A DNA stretch of 16,121 nt. Source: Acanthaster planci. Taxonomy: Eukaryota; Echinodermata; Asteroidea; Valvatida; Acanthasteridae. This document shows, in pieces, positions 9,812-16,121 of the stretch (position 1 is the stretch's first letter; each line of letters opens with the position of its first letter). Both the position numbers and the translations under genes were made by a program. Where the stretch lies: positions 7,963,134 to 7,979,254 of the forward strand of contig NW_019091362.1 of assembly GCF_001949145.1 (NCBI RefSeq). Direction: 5' to 3'. The notes beneath the pieces were generated by a model that had not been told where the DNA came from, did no database searches, and saw only the letters and a list, made by a program, of their open reading frames with translations.

Positions 9812-12618
9812 CTGAAGAAAAGAAAACAGCTTATTAAATGGCTGAATACTGGTAAACAATTATTGAAAAAAAGAAATAAAAAAGTGTTTTGTTTCTTCCA
9901 AAGAGCAAGCTGCGGTGAAAATCTTTTAAGCATCCACACTTGACCACATACATGTAACTGGAATGGTAGTCTGTATGATCAATGGACGTGATATACTGTA
10001 CTGTGTGGACCACCTCAAAAAATCTGTTCAACAAGTGGCAAGACAATGCACAAACCAGCAAAAATCCCTTTTATAAGAGCCACACATTTAGGTACTACCA
10101 GCAGATTACTGAAGCACAACCCTGCAAACAGGTAGAGCAAGAAACACATATTAATATGGTACCAGCATCCTTCAGTACGCAGTTCACCATGAAATCCTAT
10201 ACATTTCCATGAGCTCAACAACCTGTGATTGTTTTAACCATAATACATCACACACCAAGGACAAACCAGCCTGCCCACACATGTGCTACATGTAAAGTGA
10301 CCCACCTCCATAGTGTATCTCATATCCGCAATCAGGTCAGGCACTCACAGGATTGATGACACACCCCTCAAAATCAGTCATTCTGAAAATTAAAAAAAAT
10401 CAGTGGAGTTGTCATGCCATGGCCAGAACCGGACATTACCTGCTGCACACAGACTGTTTAGCCTTGCATGGCACAGCATTGAATAAAATGATTGTCCAAA
10501 CATGATTTTACAAAAATAACACCAATGTACCATCAACAAGAAGAGATTCCTTTGTTTTAATTGTGAATTGTCATGAACAATGAAGATGGAGCTGCACTGA
10601 CCAAAGAGGTTTTGGAACCAAGCTGGCCTCGAAGATAGTGCTATTTGATTTCAAATGTCCTATCGAAAAATGATTAAAATTCATTATTTCTTTCTTCTGC
10701 AGAATTATTCTATTTAAGCTTTATCTGGCCTGTGTTATGGGGGTCTGCACATGTGCATCAACTTTCGGCCTACTCGTGATTGCAAAATTATCCAAGATGC
10801 AGGATTCTTCTCCTTATCTTCCCCATACCTAACCCCCTCAGATTGAACAAAAAAGGAAATAAAGAAACAAAGAAAGAAATCCATTTTCAAAACTTAAGTG
10901 GGTTTAAATTTGTCTGTACAACTTATAAAAATGGAAGAAAAAAAATTTGGAGGAAATGTGTACACACATTATGCGGAACACTTTACGCATCTACAGCGGA
11001 TCCACATTCCATAGTGGGCACCATGACACCTGGTATGCCCACCAACTAGTTCCTTTTGGGGGGGTCTACCTCCATCTTGGTTTTTTTATATTATATTTTA
11101 TATTATTTTTATTTATTTTTAAATTAAGAAAGAAACTTTCACCCCACCTGCACATGTTCAGATTTCATTTCCTTTCATTTGTGAATGTTGCTTGGATCCA
11201 TCACTGCATATTCTGCAATTCTGACCCGGTATTTCTCCATTATTGCTCAAATTAAATACATAATACTGAGATATAAAACCTGGCATTATATACCATTACC
11301 AGATGTCCAAGTGACGTACATATCAATATGGTGTTACATTAAACCAAGCAATAGATTATAAATGATGGAATTAAATGACTTGATGCTGGGTTTCTCATGC
11401 ACCGGATGAAACTGAGACACTGAAACACACAATATGCACAGTGTACATTTGATTCACACGTGACAAGTTAGAAAATCCTGAAAAATTTATCACCACGAAG
11501 GTCAAAAAGAACAGACTAAAGTACATGTAGATCAGATCAAGTAAACAAAATGTATGATTTAACTGCTCAGGCTGAGAATTGAAAATTCCACACACTCAGA
11601 CATACTTTTTAATTTGATACATCCCTAAGGTCTCCTCTCTGTCTGTTTTTCATTATGCTGCTGTGAAAGTACAGTAATACCAGTCACACCCCAAACAGAT
11701 GTGACCTATCAGCACATGTCTGTAAATAATGAGCTCCAGTTACTGATAGCAACCAGATGGGCCCCTAGGGGTTACTGATCTTTCAATACTCCTTACTCTG
11801 CAGTGGTTGGGGTCTGGCCAATGGGAGTCTACAGGCTTGTGGTGTATGCCTGGGGTGAGGATTACATGGAATCTTTACCAAGTTGGCCCATTGGAAAAAA
11901 AGTTATGACCATATTTGGTGATATGTAAAGACTTTCATCACCATGGGTTGACACCATGGGATGGCAAATTTATATTTTGTATGTTAGGCCTATGAAGTCT
12001 ATTTCTTTGCATCAAAAAAAGGACCTCAGTTTGCCTAAGTTTGATGGACAGGTTTGGTACTAAACCTAAGCAAAGCACCATAACAAACATGAAATTTAGC
12101 AAGGGCTAAAGGCTAGTCAGCTGATTCATGGCAAGATATCAACATTCAGGAACAATATAACATATTGACATAGTACGTATGTTATAGAGCAATAACACTA
12201 TGGTGCTCGCACATGGTAACAATTGTTTTACTGTTGTGCGCAAGACAATAGGTGGATGAATTTTGTCTCAAAAATGCACTTTCATGGGAAGAAAAATACA
12301 CGTCAAAATGAAACATACATACACCCTAGATTATTTGGAGTGGGTTTTGGAAAGAATTGCATTGCGGGCAATCACAAGGTTTGCCAAGTCTCATGTCTCA
12401 CAAATCCCAAGAAGTTTTAAAAATGAACGCCTCACTGTGTTAATTTTGGTAGGGGTGAGGAATGGGGTTAAGTACCTGGGGGATATTCAAAAGGGTTGAA
12501 AAGTAGGGTGAAATCTTGTTGGCCTTAAATTCATTTAATAAATTGAGACACTCAAAAACTATCCAGCAATATGAACTTCACATGGTTTCATATTATTCAT
12601 TCCGGGTGAGTGGAGATT
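9812..12618. other. Upstream region or further intron of the transporter gene, otherwise unassigned
   Basis: The acceptor of exon A implies that at least one exon lies upstream on the minus strand, so part of this 2.8 kb is probably intron. Apart from the weak candidate exon at 10440-10479, nothing convincing is seen. The stretch 11080-11125 is an A/T-only tract. The short ORFs on both strands have no domain. Confidence 0.5.
10440..10479 (-). CDS. Candidate first coding exon of the TMEM163-like gene (uncertain)
   Basis: On the minus strand an ATG at 10479-10477 opens 13 codons (MLCHARLNSLCAA) and one further base, directly followed by GTAATG, a plausible donor. Spliced to exon A it makes codon GAT and continues DGLQTRKSLSSKMEKQ in the frame of the transporter. 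This would lengthen the N-terminus by 25 residues and put the basic patch before TM1 at about the residue number it has in human. That length match is weak evidence, because the N-terminus is not conserved. The context around the ATG is poor (T at -3), and no promoter can be seen. It could easily be chance. Confidence 0.27.
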
Positions 12619-12989
12619 CTAATAAGCCTTTTGCGAGTTAACTTTGACCCAAATCTGGTACTCTGAGTTCTTTAAATTCACGTGAACATAACAACTTGAA
12701 TTCTCCTTACTAAAACCACTGTTGCTATACCTCGTGATTCGGGGCAAGCTTTTGCTTAGTTACATAAGAGACACCTTGCAACTATACACTGTTCTAAATG
12801 GTTAAGAAGAGCACAAAGGAACCAGTCCATTCCAGAGATGGTGGTCGCTATGCGAAAGCTTGCTTCGAATCACGAGGTATAGCAACGGTGTCTTTAGTCT
12901 GGGGAATTCAAACTGTCATGTTTATGTGCATTCAGATAACTCAGGGCACCAGACTTTATTCAGATTTAACTCGCAAATGGCTTATTAAG
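12619..12989. repeat. Long imperfect inverted repeat (arms about 137 bp, loop about 96 bp)
   Basis: The left arm (12619-12755) and the reverse complement of the right arm (12852-12989) run in parallel, from TAATAAGCC(T/A)TTGCGAG at the outside to GTTGCTATACCTCGTGATTC and GCAAGCTTT at the inside. Agreement is estimated by eye at about four positions in five, with the innermost 20 bases identical. The loop (12756-12851) contains no recognised sequence. The flanks give no clear target duplication. It could be a foldback or MITE with long terminal repeats, or a local inverted duplication. The 81-codon ORF over the right arm (12798-13043) has no domain and is probably incidental. Confidence 0.8.
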
Positions 12990-13449
12990 GATATGAAAGA
13001 TGTATTGGGTAAAGAGTATCTAGGCCTACATCACATGCAGTAGGTTTCATGTTTTTACCAAAAAGTTACATGCAAAACATAAAATAAAATAAAAATAAAC
13101 AAAAAAGTAAAAAGCCAAACATCACTGAGGAGTAGACAGGCCTACACAAGTAGCTGTGAAGCAAAATCTCACGTTTGTGTAAAAAAAAAGGCGCCTGTCA
13201 CATCATCTAGCCTACATCATGTACTGTATATGTCATGCACGTATGATGCACGTACAGTGAGCTGTATCATGTGTACGCGGAAACACCAATCGGCAATCCT
13301 GCAACAAACGGACTTCTGAGTTCAGTTACCCTGCAGGTAAAGGTGTGCAGAATTCCTCATCTCGATCTAGACGCTTGCTTAGAAAGTTAGGCTGAGCTTC
13401 AGTTGAAAACTGCACATAATTCAGAATTAGCAGGCAAGAAACCATCGGC
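12990..13449. other. Unassigned spacer before the CpG-rich block
   Basis: A-rich DNA (about 13080-13110) gives way to mixed sequence. The only structure seen is a short direct repeat, ATGCACGTATGATGCACGTA, near 13235-13254. No gene is supported. Confidence 0.5.
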
Positions 13450-13705
13450 TAGTTCAATGGTACGGTGTCAATGTGCACAATTCGACTGTGTGCGCGCACG
13501 AACGTACGGTATACGGTACGGTATACGGTACGCCCGGCCGGCTAGCTGTGTGTACCATGAACTTCGGACACGGCGCGCATTGCAGGCTGCGCTCTGGGGC
13601 ATTCATATGCGCCGCAAGGCGGCGCGCTAGTAAAAGTAATCGCGGCGCTCACATCAAACACTTGTCGATGGGCCTGCATCCCTTTGGCTCATCAGACGAT
13701 TACAT
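13450..13705. promoter_or_regulatory. CpG-rich block, possible promoter or first-exon region
   Basis: CpG dinucleotides are frequent here (GTGCGCGCACGAACG, CCCGGCCGGC, CACGGCGCGC, GCGCCGCAAGGCGGCGCGC), against near absence in the preceding 12 kb. It includes a duplicated 12-bp unit, GGTATACGGTAC, at about 13507-13530. It lies 3.6 kb upstream of the first recognised exon of the minus-strand gene, so it could be its promoter or untranslated first exon. No TATA box, splice pair or start codon links it to the gene. It borders repeat DNA on the right and may itself be repeat-derived. Confidence 0.3.
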
Positions 13706-13717
13706 GACATATTAACT

Positions 13718-13854
13718 GTGGTGAGTCAGGTTGGCGTAGTGGTTCTTTCCTCGCCTTCCACCTCTGCGGCCCGGGTTCGAATCCCGGCCCGATCCACATG
13801 TGGATTGGGTTTTCAGTCCCTACCTGATTCCGTGGGTTTTACCCCAGAATATTC
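13718..13854 (+). repeat. SINE copy 3, 5' part: tRNA-like head and start of body
   Basis: The head folds in tRNA order: GTGG start, A box TGGCGTAGTGG at 13732-13742, an anticodon-arm-like stretch, the T arm CCCGGGTTCGAATCCCGG with B box GGTTCGAATCC at 13774-13784, then GATCCAC pairing with the start. Together A and B boxes form an internal RNA polymerase III promoter. The body ATGTGGATTGGG, then TTTCAGTCCCTACCTGATTC and TTTTACCCC, matches copy 2. It stops at ATTC (13851-13854), and the rest of the SINE resumes at 14789 after a 934-bp insertion. Confidence 0.9.
13732..13784 (+). promoter_or_regulatory. Internal RNA polymerase III promoter (A and B boxes) of the SINE
   Basis: A box TGGCGTAGTGG (13732-13742) and B box GGTTCGAATCC (13774-13784) are near consensus, with 31 bp between them, as in tRNA genes. 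Copy 2 has a mutated B box and no A box, so only this copy looks able to recruit TFIIIC. Its transcript would now run into the LTR-like insertion. Confidence 0.8.
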
Positions 13855-14087
13855 TGTGCCGTGACTGACAGAGGGCGCTAGGCGCGGTCCGAAGTTATAG
13901 ATGGCGCTCTACGTAGCTACCCAGTAGCAGAGGCAGATATATCGACGTTAGGCGCTAGGCTAGGCGCGCATAGCTGTGTGTTAAGCGAGTGCGGCAGATA
14001 GGCTCCGCCTTGTGCGTTGTGCGATAGGGCAGCGGAAGTCACTGCTTGGTCACGTGAGTGCGGGCGTGGTCACAGCAGTGCGAAGGC

Positions 14088-14095
14088 TATAAAAA
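14088..14095 (+). promoter_or_regulatory. TATA box of the LTR-like insertion
   Basis: TATAAAAA follows CACGTG (near 14051) and two TGGTCAC words (about 14047 and 14067). Transcription would start near 14115-14125. It is the clearest TATA box noticed in the right third. Confidence 0.6.
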
Positions 14096-14551
14096 CCGCG
14101 CGCATGCAAAGTTGAATTTTTTTTAGTTATCCTGATCAAGGGCTGATCCTGAAGTAAAGATCGAGAATCTTGTTCCGAAGGGTTAAAGTCACCTAACCTA
14201 GTGACCGTGCCTAAGTCCCGAGTGGTGCGTGTGTCGTTGAGGGGCCTCGTTAGGTTGAGGGGCTAATTGGTGGTGCGGTATAGTTCCTGATAGGAGCTTG
14301 CGGTCGATGCAAGGGCGGATTGCTATCTCGTGACGTGAGTTGCGTGTATCGCAGCCCTGACAATAAGCCCCGTAGACTTGATAAAGTCCCCGATTCGGCA
14401 CTGGATGCTCACAATTAAATGTGGTGTTCGCTGCTCTTGGCGAAGTCCGGTCACGTATATAATCACACAGTCTCCCGTCAATAGCGCCCTCTGCCCTCTA
14501 CTGGTTGAGTAAGTTGATGAATAAACCAGCCGCCTGTTAATTGTTGTATAT

Positions 14552-14612
14552 AAGTCAGGTGTCCAGGCGAAGTTTAATTCAAGTCAGGTCTGTCCAGGCT
14601 ACGTCATTAAGT
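14552..14612 (+). repeat. Imperfect tandem duplication inside the LTR-like insertion
   Basis: The unit AAGTCAGGTGTCCAGGC, followed by a GAAGTTTAATT segment, is repeated at 14581 as AAGTCAGGTCTGTCCAGGC with an ACGTCATTAAGTTT segment. The units are about 30 bp. They lie just after the AATAAA signal. Confidence 0.6.
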
Positions 14613-14788
14613 TTCGACCAATCAGATTAGCCATCATCTCGACGAAGACCAACTTTCTTGGGGGACGGTATACTTCGGTCCCAACGGACTCGTCCCTAGC
14701 CGCTCAGGGACTCTCCGGCGTGCCGTCCGACGCGCCACGCCTCGAGGAGGAGGGCGCCCTCGCCTTCGTCGGAGGGGCGCGGCGTCAC

Positions 14789-14935
14789 ATTCCTTTTGGG
14801 TTTTCCTCCCACCTCTAAAACTGTAACTGCTTCTCATTGTCTCCCCTCTACAGGTTTCTTCAGACTTGCGAGCTACAGTGCCTTGGGCGCTTTTGAGGAA
14901 TCCTTGATGTCATTACCAGAAATATATAATAATAA
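14789..14935 (+). repeat. SINE copy 3, 3' part: conserved 3' domain and AAT-rich tail
   Basis: It resumes the SINE after the insertion with GGGTTTTCCTCCCACC, CTAAAACTGTAACTGC and TCTCATTGTCTCC. The conserved block follows: TTTCTTCAGACTTGCGAGCT, CAGTGCC, GCGCTTTTGAGGAATCCTTG, ATGTCATTACCAG. The tail AATATATAATAATA is the AAT-type end also seen in copies 1 and 2. The 3' LTR of the retrotransposon begins immediately after it, so the SINE's own 3' target duplication is not visible. Confidence 0.88.
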
Positions 14936-15362
14936 TGTAGCGTACACCTGGGTGATCTTGTCCCTCAAAACCCGGTAACGTAAAGGAGGGGGACAGATAC
15001 AGGACTTCCAACAAAGAATTTATTTGTCTTCATCCACCAAACTCGGTGCACGACCCTCCAAAACGGCCGTCAGAACAACAACAACTGCTTACGTGACACT
15101 TGAGCTCTACGAAAACACAGCGTATCACAATGTATAACATTTTCTAAGGCCGCCCTGGCACTTTTCCCATTTCCCTCCCGCGCCCGCCAAACCACAACGC
15201 CTCAAAATAGAACCCAATTTCCGGTGCGGACCCAGCACAAGAGAAACAGGTCAGGGCACTCCCCCAGAGGTCCTCCGCCGGCGGCCCTCAGCGCCGCCGG
15301 CGGCGTACGAAAGATTAACGTGGCAATAAAATATGAAAAAGGCTATACAATTGTCCGTTACA
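14936..15362 (-). repeat. 3' LTR of the retrotransposon (427 bp)
   Basis: On the minus strand it begins TGTAACGGACAATTG at 15362 and ends GGTGTACGCTACA at 14936, a perfect TGTA/TACA inverted end. AATAAA (reverse complement at 15019-15024) lies 83 bp before the end, fitting the poly(A) signal of the R region. A GC-rich hairpin region contains two copies of the self-complementary word CCGCCGGCGG (15275-15284 and 15294-15303). AATAA lies just outside the left end and may be the target duplication; the partner is off the window. Confidence 0.83.
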
Positions 15363-15374
15363 CTACCCCCTCCT
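15363..15374 (-). other. Polypurine tract of the retrotransposon
   Basis: On the minus strand GTAGGAGGGGGTAG directly precedes TGTAACGG. A purine run flush with the LTR start is where plus-strand DNA synthesis is primed, and it fixes the element's orientation as minus. Confidence 0.8.
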
Positions 15375-15676
15375 ACGAAAAAGCCTATTCTCCGGAATAG
15401 GGCACATTTCTAAGATTTCACTCAATTTAGAAAAACGACTGTCTTGATTAAAAGAAGAATTATATACACAATTAGAAGAAACACAGAAATTGAGTCAAAC
15501 AATCATCACAAAACAACAATGTTAATGTTCACTCATTTTCAAAAGGCTTAGGCCCACCTGGGTGTCCACGAGAATGCTGGTTAGCGTTGATTTAGGTCCC
15601 AAGTTGGTTCACAAATCAAACAAGAACACAACAGCCAGCGAGGTCTACCCACTGCATGGTCACTTGTTTATCTGGC
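15375..15676 (-). other. Non-coding stretch between the zinc-finger ORF and the polypurine tract
   Basis: About 300 bp of AT-rich sequence without an ORF separates the stop codon from the LTR. A small inverted repeat, CCTATTC-TCCG-GAATAGG, lies at 15383-15400. Nothing else is recognised. Confidence 0.6.
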
Positions 15677-16121
15677 CTATTCGCCGTTTAGACCGTCTCT
15701 GTTCCAGGTTCGCCACCAAATATCTCCTGGCTCTCTGAGGCCGACTGATTCGGTCTCCCTGTACGTGCGCAGGCCCGATGGTTCCTCCAGCGTCTCACGT
15801 GTAACCGTGGTGAATTCCTCCTCTTCTACAGTGACCACCCGTCTGACTGGGACACCACCCGCTGCTCCTTCAGCCTCTCCACCGGCGGCGCCACCGTGCT
15901 GGGACCGGACGTGTCGGGCTAGGTAGTCGGCACGCTTGTACGCCTGCGAACACTGGCGGCAAGGGAAGCTCCGCTCCTCGTGCGCTGCCATTTCATGCCG
16001 TCGTCTGTTATAGGAAGAGGCGTATGCTTGCCCGCACACTCGGCATCGAAACGGATTCCTCTTCATCTTGATCTCGGACTGGTTCTGGAATTGTTGACCA
16101 GGCTGGCTGTTTGCCCTTTCC
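15677..16121 (-). CDS. C2H2 zinc-finger ORF at the 3' end of the retrotransposon (5' end off the window)
   Basis: The stop TAG is at 15679-15677. The first internal ATG is at 16066, giving 129 residues, but the frame stays open to the window edge (it reads SQPGQQFQNQSEIK before that Met), so the protein may be longer. Counting from that Met, finger 1 uses C8, C11, H24, H29 and finger 2 uses C36, C39, H52, H57. Both have C-x2-C-x12-H-x4-H spacing with the usual aromatic residues (FRCRVCGQAYAS, FPCRQCSQAYKR) and RRH/ARH helices. A Gly/Ala/Glu-rich linker and an acidic segment (VTVEEEEFTT) follow. Tandem classical fingers suggest binding to nucleic acid. Position, just before the polypurine tract, makes it the last ORF of the element: either the end of the polyprotein or a separate ORF. 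No retroviral-type gag knuckle (CCHC) is present. Confidence 0.72.
   Translation of the reverse strand, partial: ERANSQPGQQFQNQSEIKMKRNPFRCRVCGQAYASSYNRRRHEMAAHEERSFPCRQCSQAYKRADYLARHVRSQHGGAAGGEAEGAAGGVPVRRVVTVEEEEFTTVTRETLEEPSGLRTYRETESVGLREPGDIWWRTWNRDGLNGE

Larger units (their letters stand above)
13855..14788 (+). mobile_element. 934-bp LTR-like insertion splitting the SINE (probable solo LTR)
   Basis: It starts TGTGCCGTGAC and ends GCGGCGTCAC(A), so the termini are short inverted repeats of the TG..CA kind. The host SINE is flush on both sides, and ATTC is duplicated at 13851-13854 and 14789-14792. With an end at ...CACA the duplication would be 3 bp; the empty site is the same. Inside are a TATA box (TATAAAAA, 14088-14095) with CACGTG and two TGGTCAC words upstream, and AATAAA at 14520-14525. 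A TATA-to-poly(A) order is expected of an LTR. No coding domain is seen. A non-autonomous DNA element is the alternative. GC content is far above that of the surrounding genome. Confidence 0.6.
14936..16121 (-). mobile_element. Ty3/gypsy-like LTR retrotransposon, 3' part, minus orientation
   Basis: Read on the minus strand, the window shows an ORF with two C2H2 fingers (open at the right edge, stop at 15677), about 300 bp of non-coding sequence, a polypurine tract (15363-15374) and a 427-bp LTR with TGTA..TACA ends. Reverse transcriptase, integrase and the 5' LTR would lie right of position 16121. Assignment to Ty3/gypsy rests on the LTR and polypurine layout only. BEL or another LTR order cannot be excluded. 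Confidence 0.75.

Noticed and set aside
10349-10382. A 34-nt minus-strand exon with a fine acceptor (ATTTTCAG) and donor (GTGAGT)
   Set aside because: In the phase needed to enter exon A it contains a TGA, so it cannot be coding in the transporter frame. It could at most be an untranslated exon, for which there is no evidence.
12798-13043. An 81-codon plus-strand ORF
   Set aside because: It lies over the loop and right arm of the long inverted repeat and shows no domain. Incidental.
13403-13715. Two overlapping Arg/Ala-rich ORFs on the plus strand
   Set aside because: They follow from CpG-rich composition and the local tandem repeat, with no domain, in two frames at once.
13718-13797. A tRNA gene on the plus strand
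   Set aside because: A and B boxes and the T arm are good, but the anticodon arm does not fold properly, and the sequence continues into a SINE body shared with the copy at 5569-5760. It is a SINE head.
14634-14837. Arg-rich minus-strand ORF
   Set aside because: It crosses the border between the LTR-like insertion and the SINE, so it cannot be an ancient gene. It reflects GC-rich composition.
14936-15374. Plus-strand orientation of the retrotransposon (5' LTR reading to the right)
   Set aside because: The bases after 15362 on the plus strand are pyrimidines and do not start with TGG as a primer binding site would. The polypurine tract, the AATAAA and the zinc-finger ORF all fit the minus orientation.
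15690-15712. A primer-binding-site-like TGGCGAACCTGGAAC on the minus strand
   Set aside because: It is inside the zinc-finger reading frame and upstream of the 3' LTR, not next to a 5' LTR, and does not resemble a tRNA 3' end over its length.
1-16121. CRISPR array, toxin-antitoxin, phage or other microbial system
   Set aside because: There are no spaced repeats, no ribosome binding sites and no operons. Spliced exons and SINEs show animal DNA.

Overview
This is animal nuclear DNA, not microbial. It is AT-rich with long non-coding stretches. It carries one intron-rich gene on the minus strand and several transposable elements, including a tRNA-derived SINE family. The frequent TACATGTA words, the SINE type and the gene content suggest a marine invertebrate, possibly an echinoderm or another invertebrate deuterostome. 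That placement is an impression, not a proof.

Gene (minus strand, about 9.8 kb down to the left edge): six exons (9650-9811, 5873-5992, 5301-5344, 5042-5136, 2765-2861, 377-488) join in one continuous frame across consensus GT/AG sites. They give about 198 residues that align from TM1 to the end of TM4 with TMEM163, a zinc-efflux membrane protein related to the cation diffusion facilitator family. The C-terminal part (TM5-TM6) lies beyond the left edge. The 5' end is not settled. There is a good start ATG at 9776, but the frame is also open to the acceptor, and a small candidate upstream exon (10440-10479) fits in phase. The first of the two TM2 zinc-site aspartates of the vertebrate protein is Gly here.

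Introns: one old SINE fragment sits in the 489-2764 intron and another in the 5345-5872 intron. The largest intron (5993-9649) holds a nested pair: a TA-flanked inverted-repeat element (8278-9274) interrupted by a 426-bp hAT-type non-autonomous element (8811-9236) with an 8-bp target duplication.

Right third (from about 12.6 kb): a long imperfect inverted repeat (12619-12989), then a CpG-rich block (about 13450-13700) that might be a promoter. After it comes a repeat nest. A SINE with a clear tRNA-like head (13718-13854) is split by a 934-bp LTR-like insertion (13855-14788) from its conserved 3' domain (14789-14935). The 3' LTR (14936-15362) of a minus-oriented Ty3/gypsy-like retrotransposon abuts the SINE tail. 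The last ORF of that retrotransposon, open at the right edge, encodes two C2H2 zinc fingers.

No CRISPR array, rRNA, operon or microbial defence system is present. The points most worth following are the TM2 substitution, the SINE/LTR nest and the zinc-finger ORF next to the LTR.
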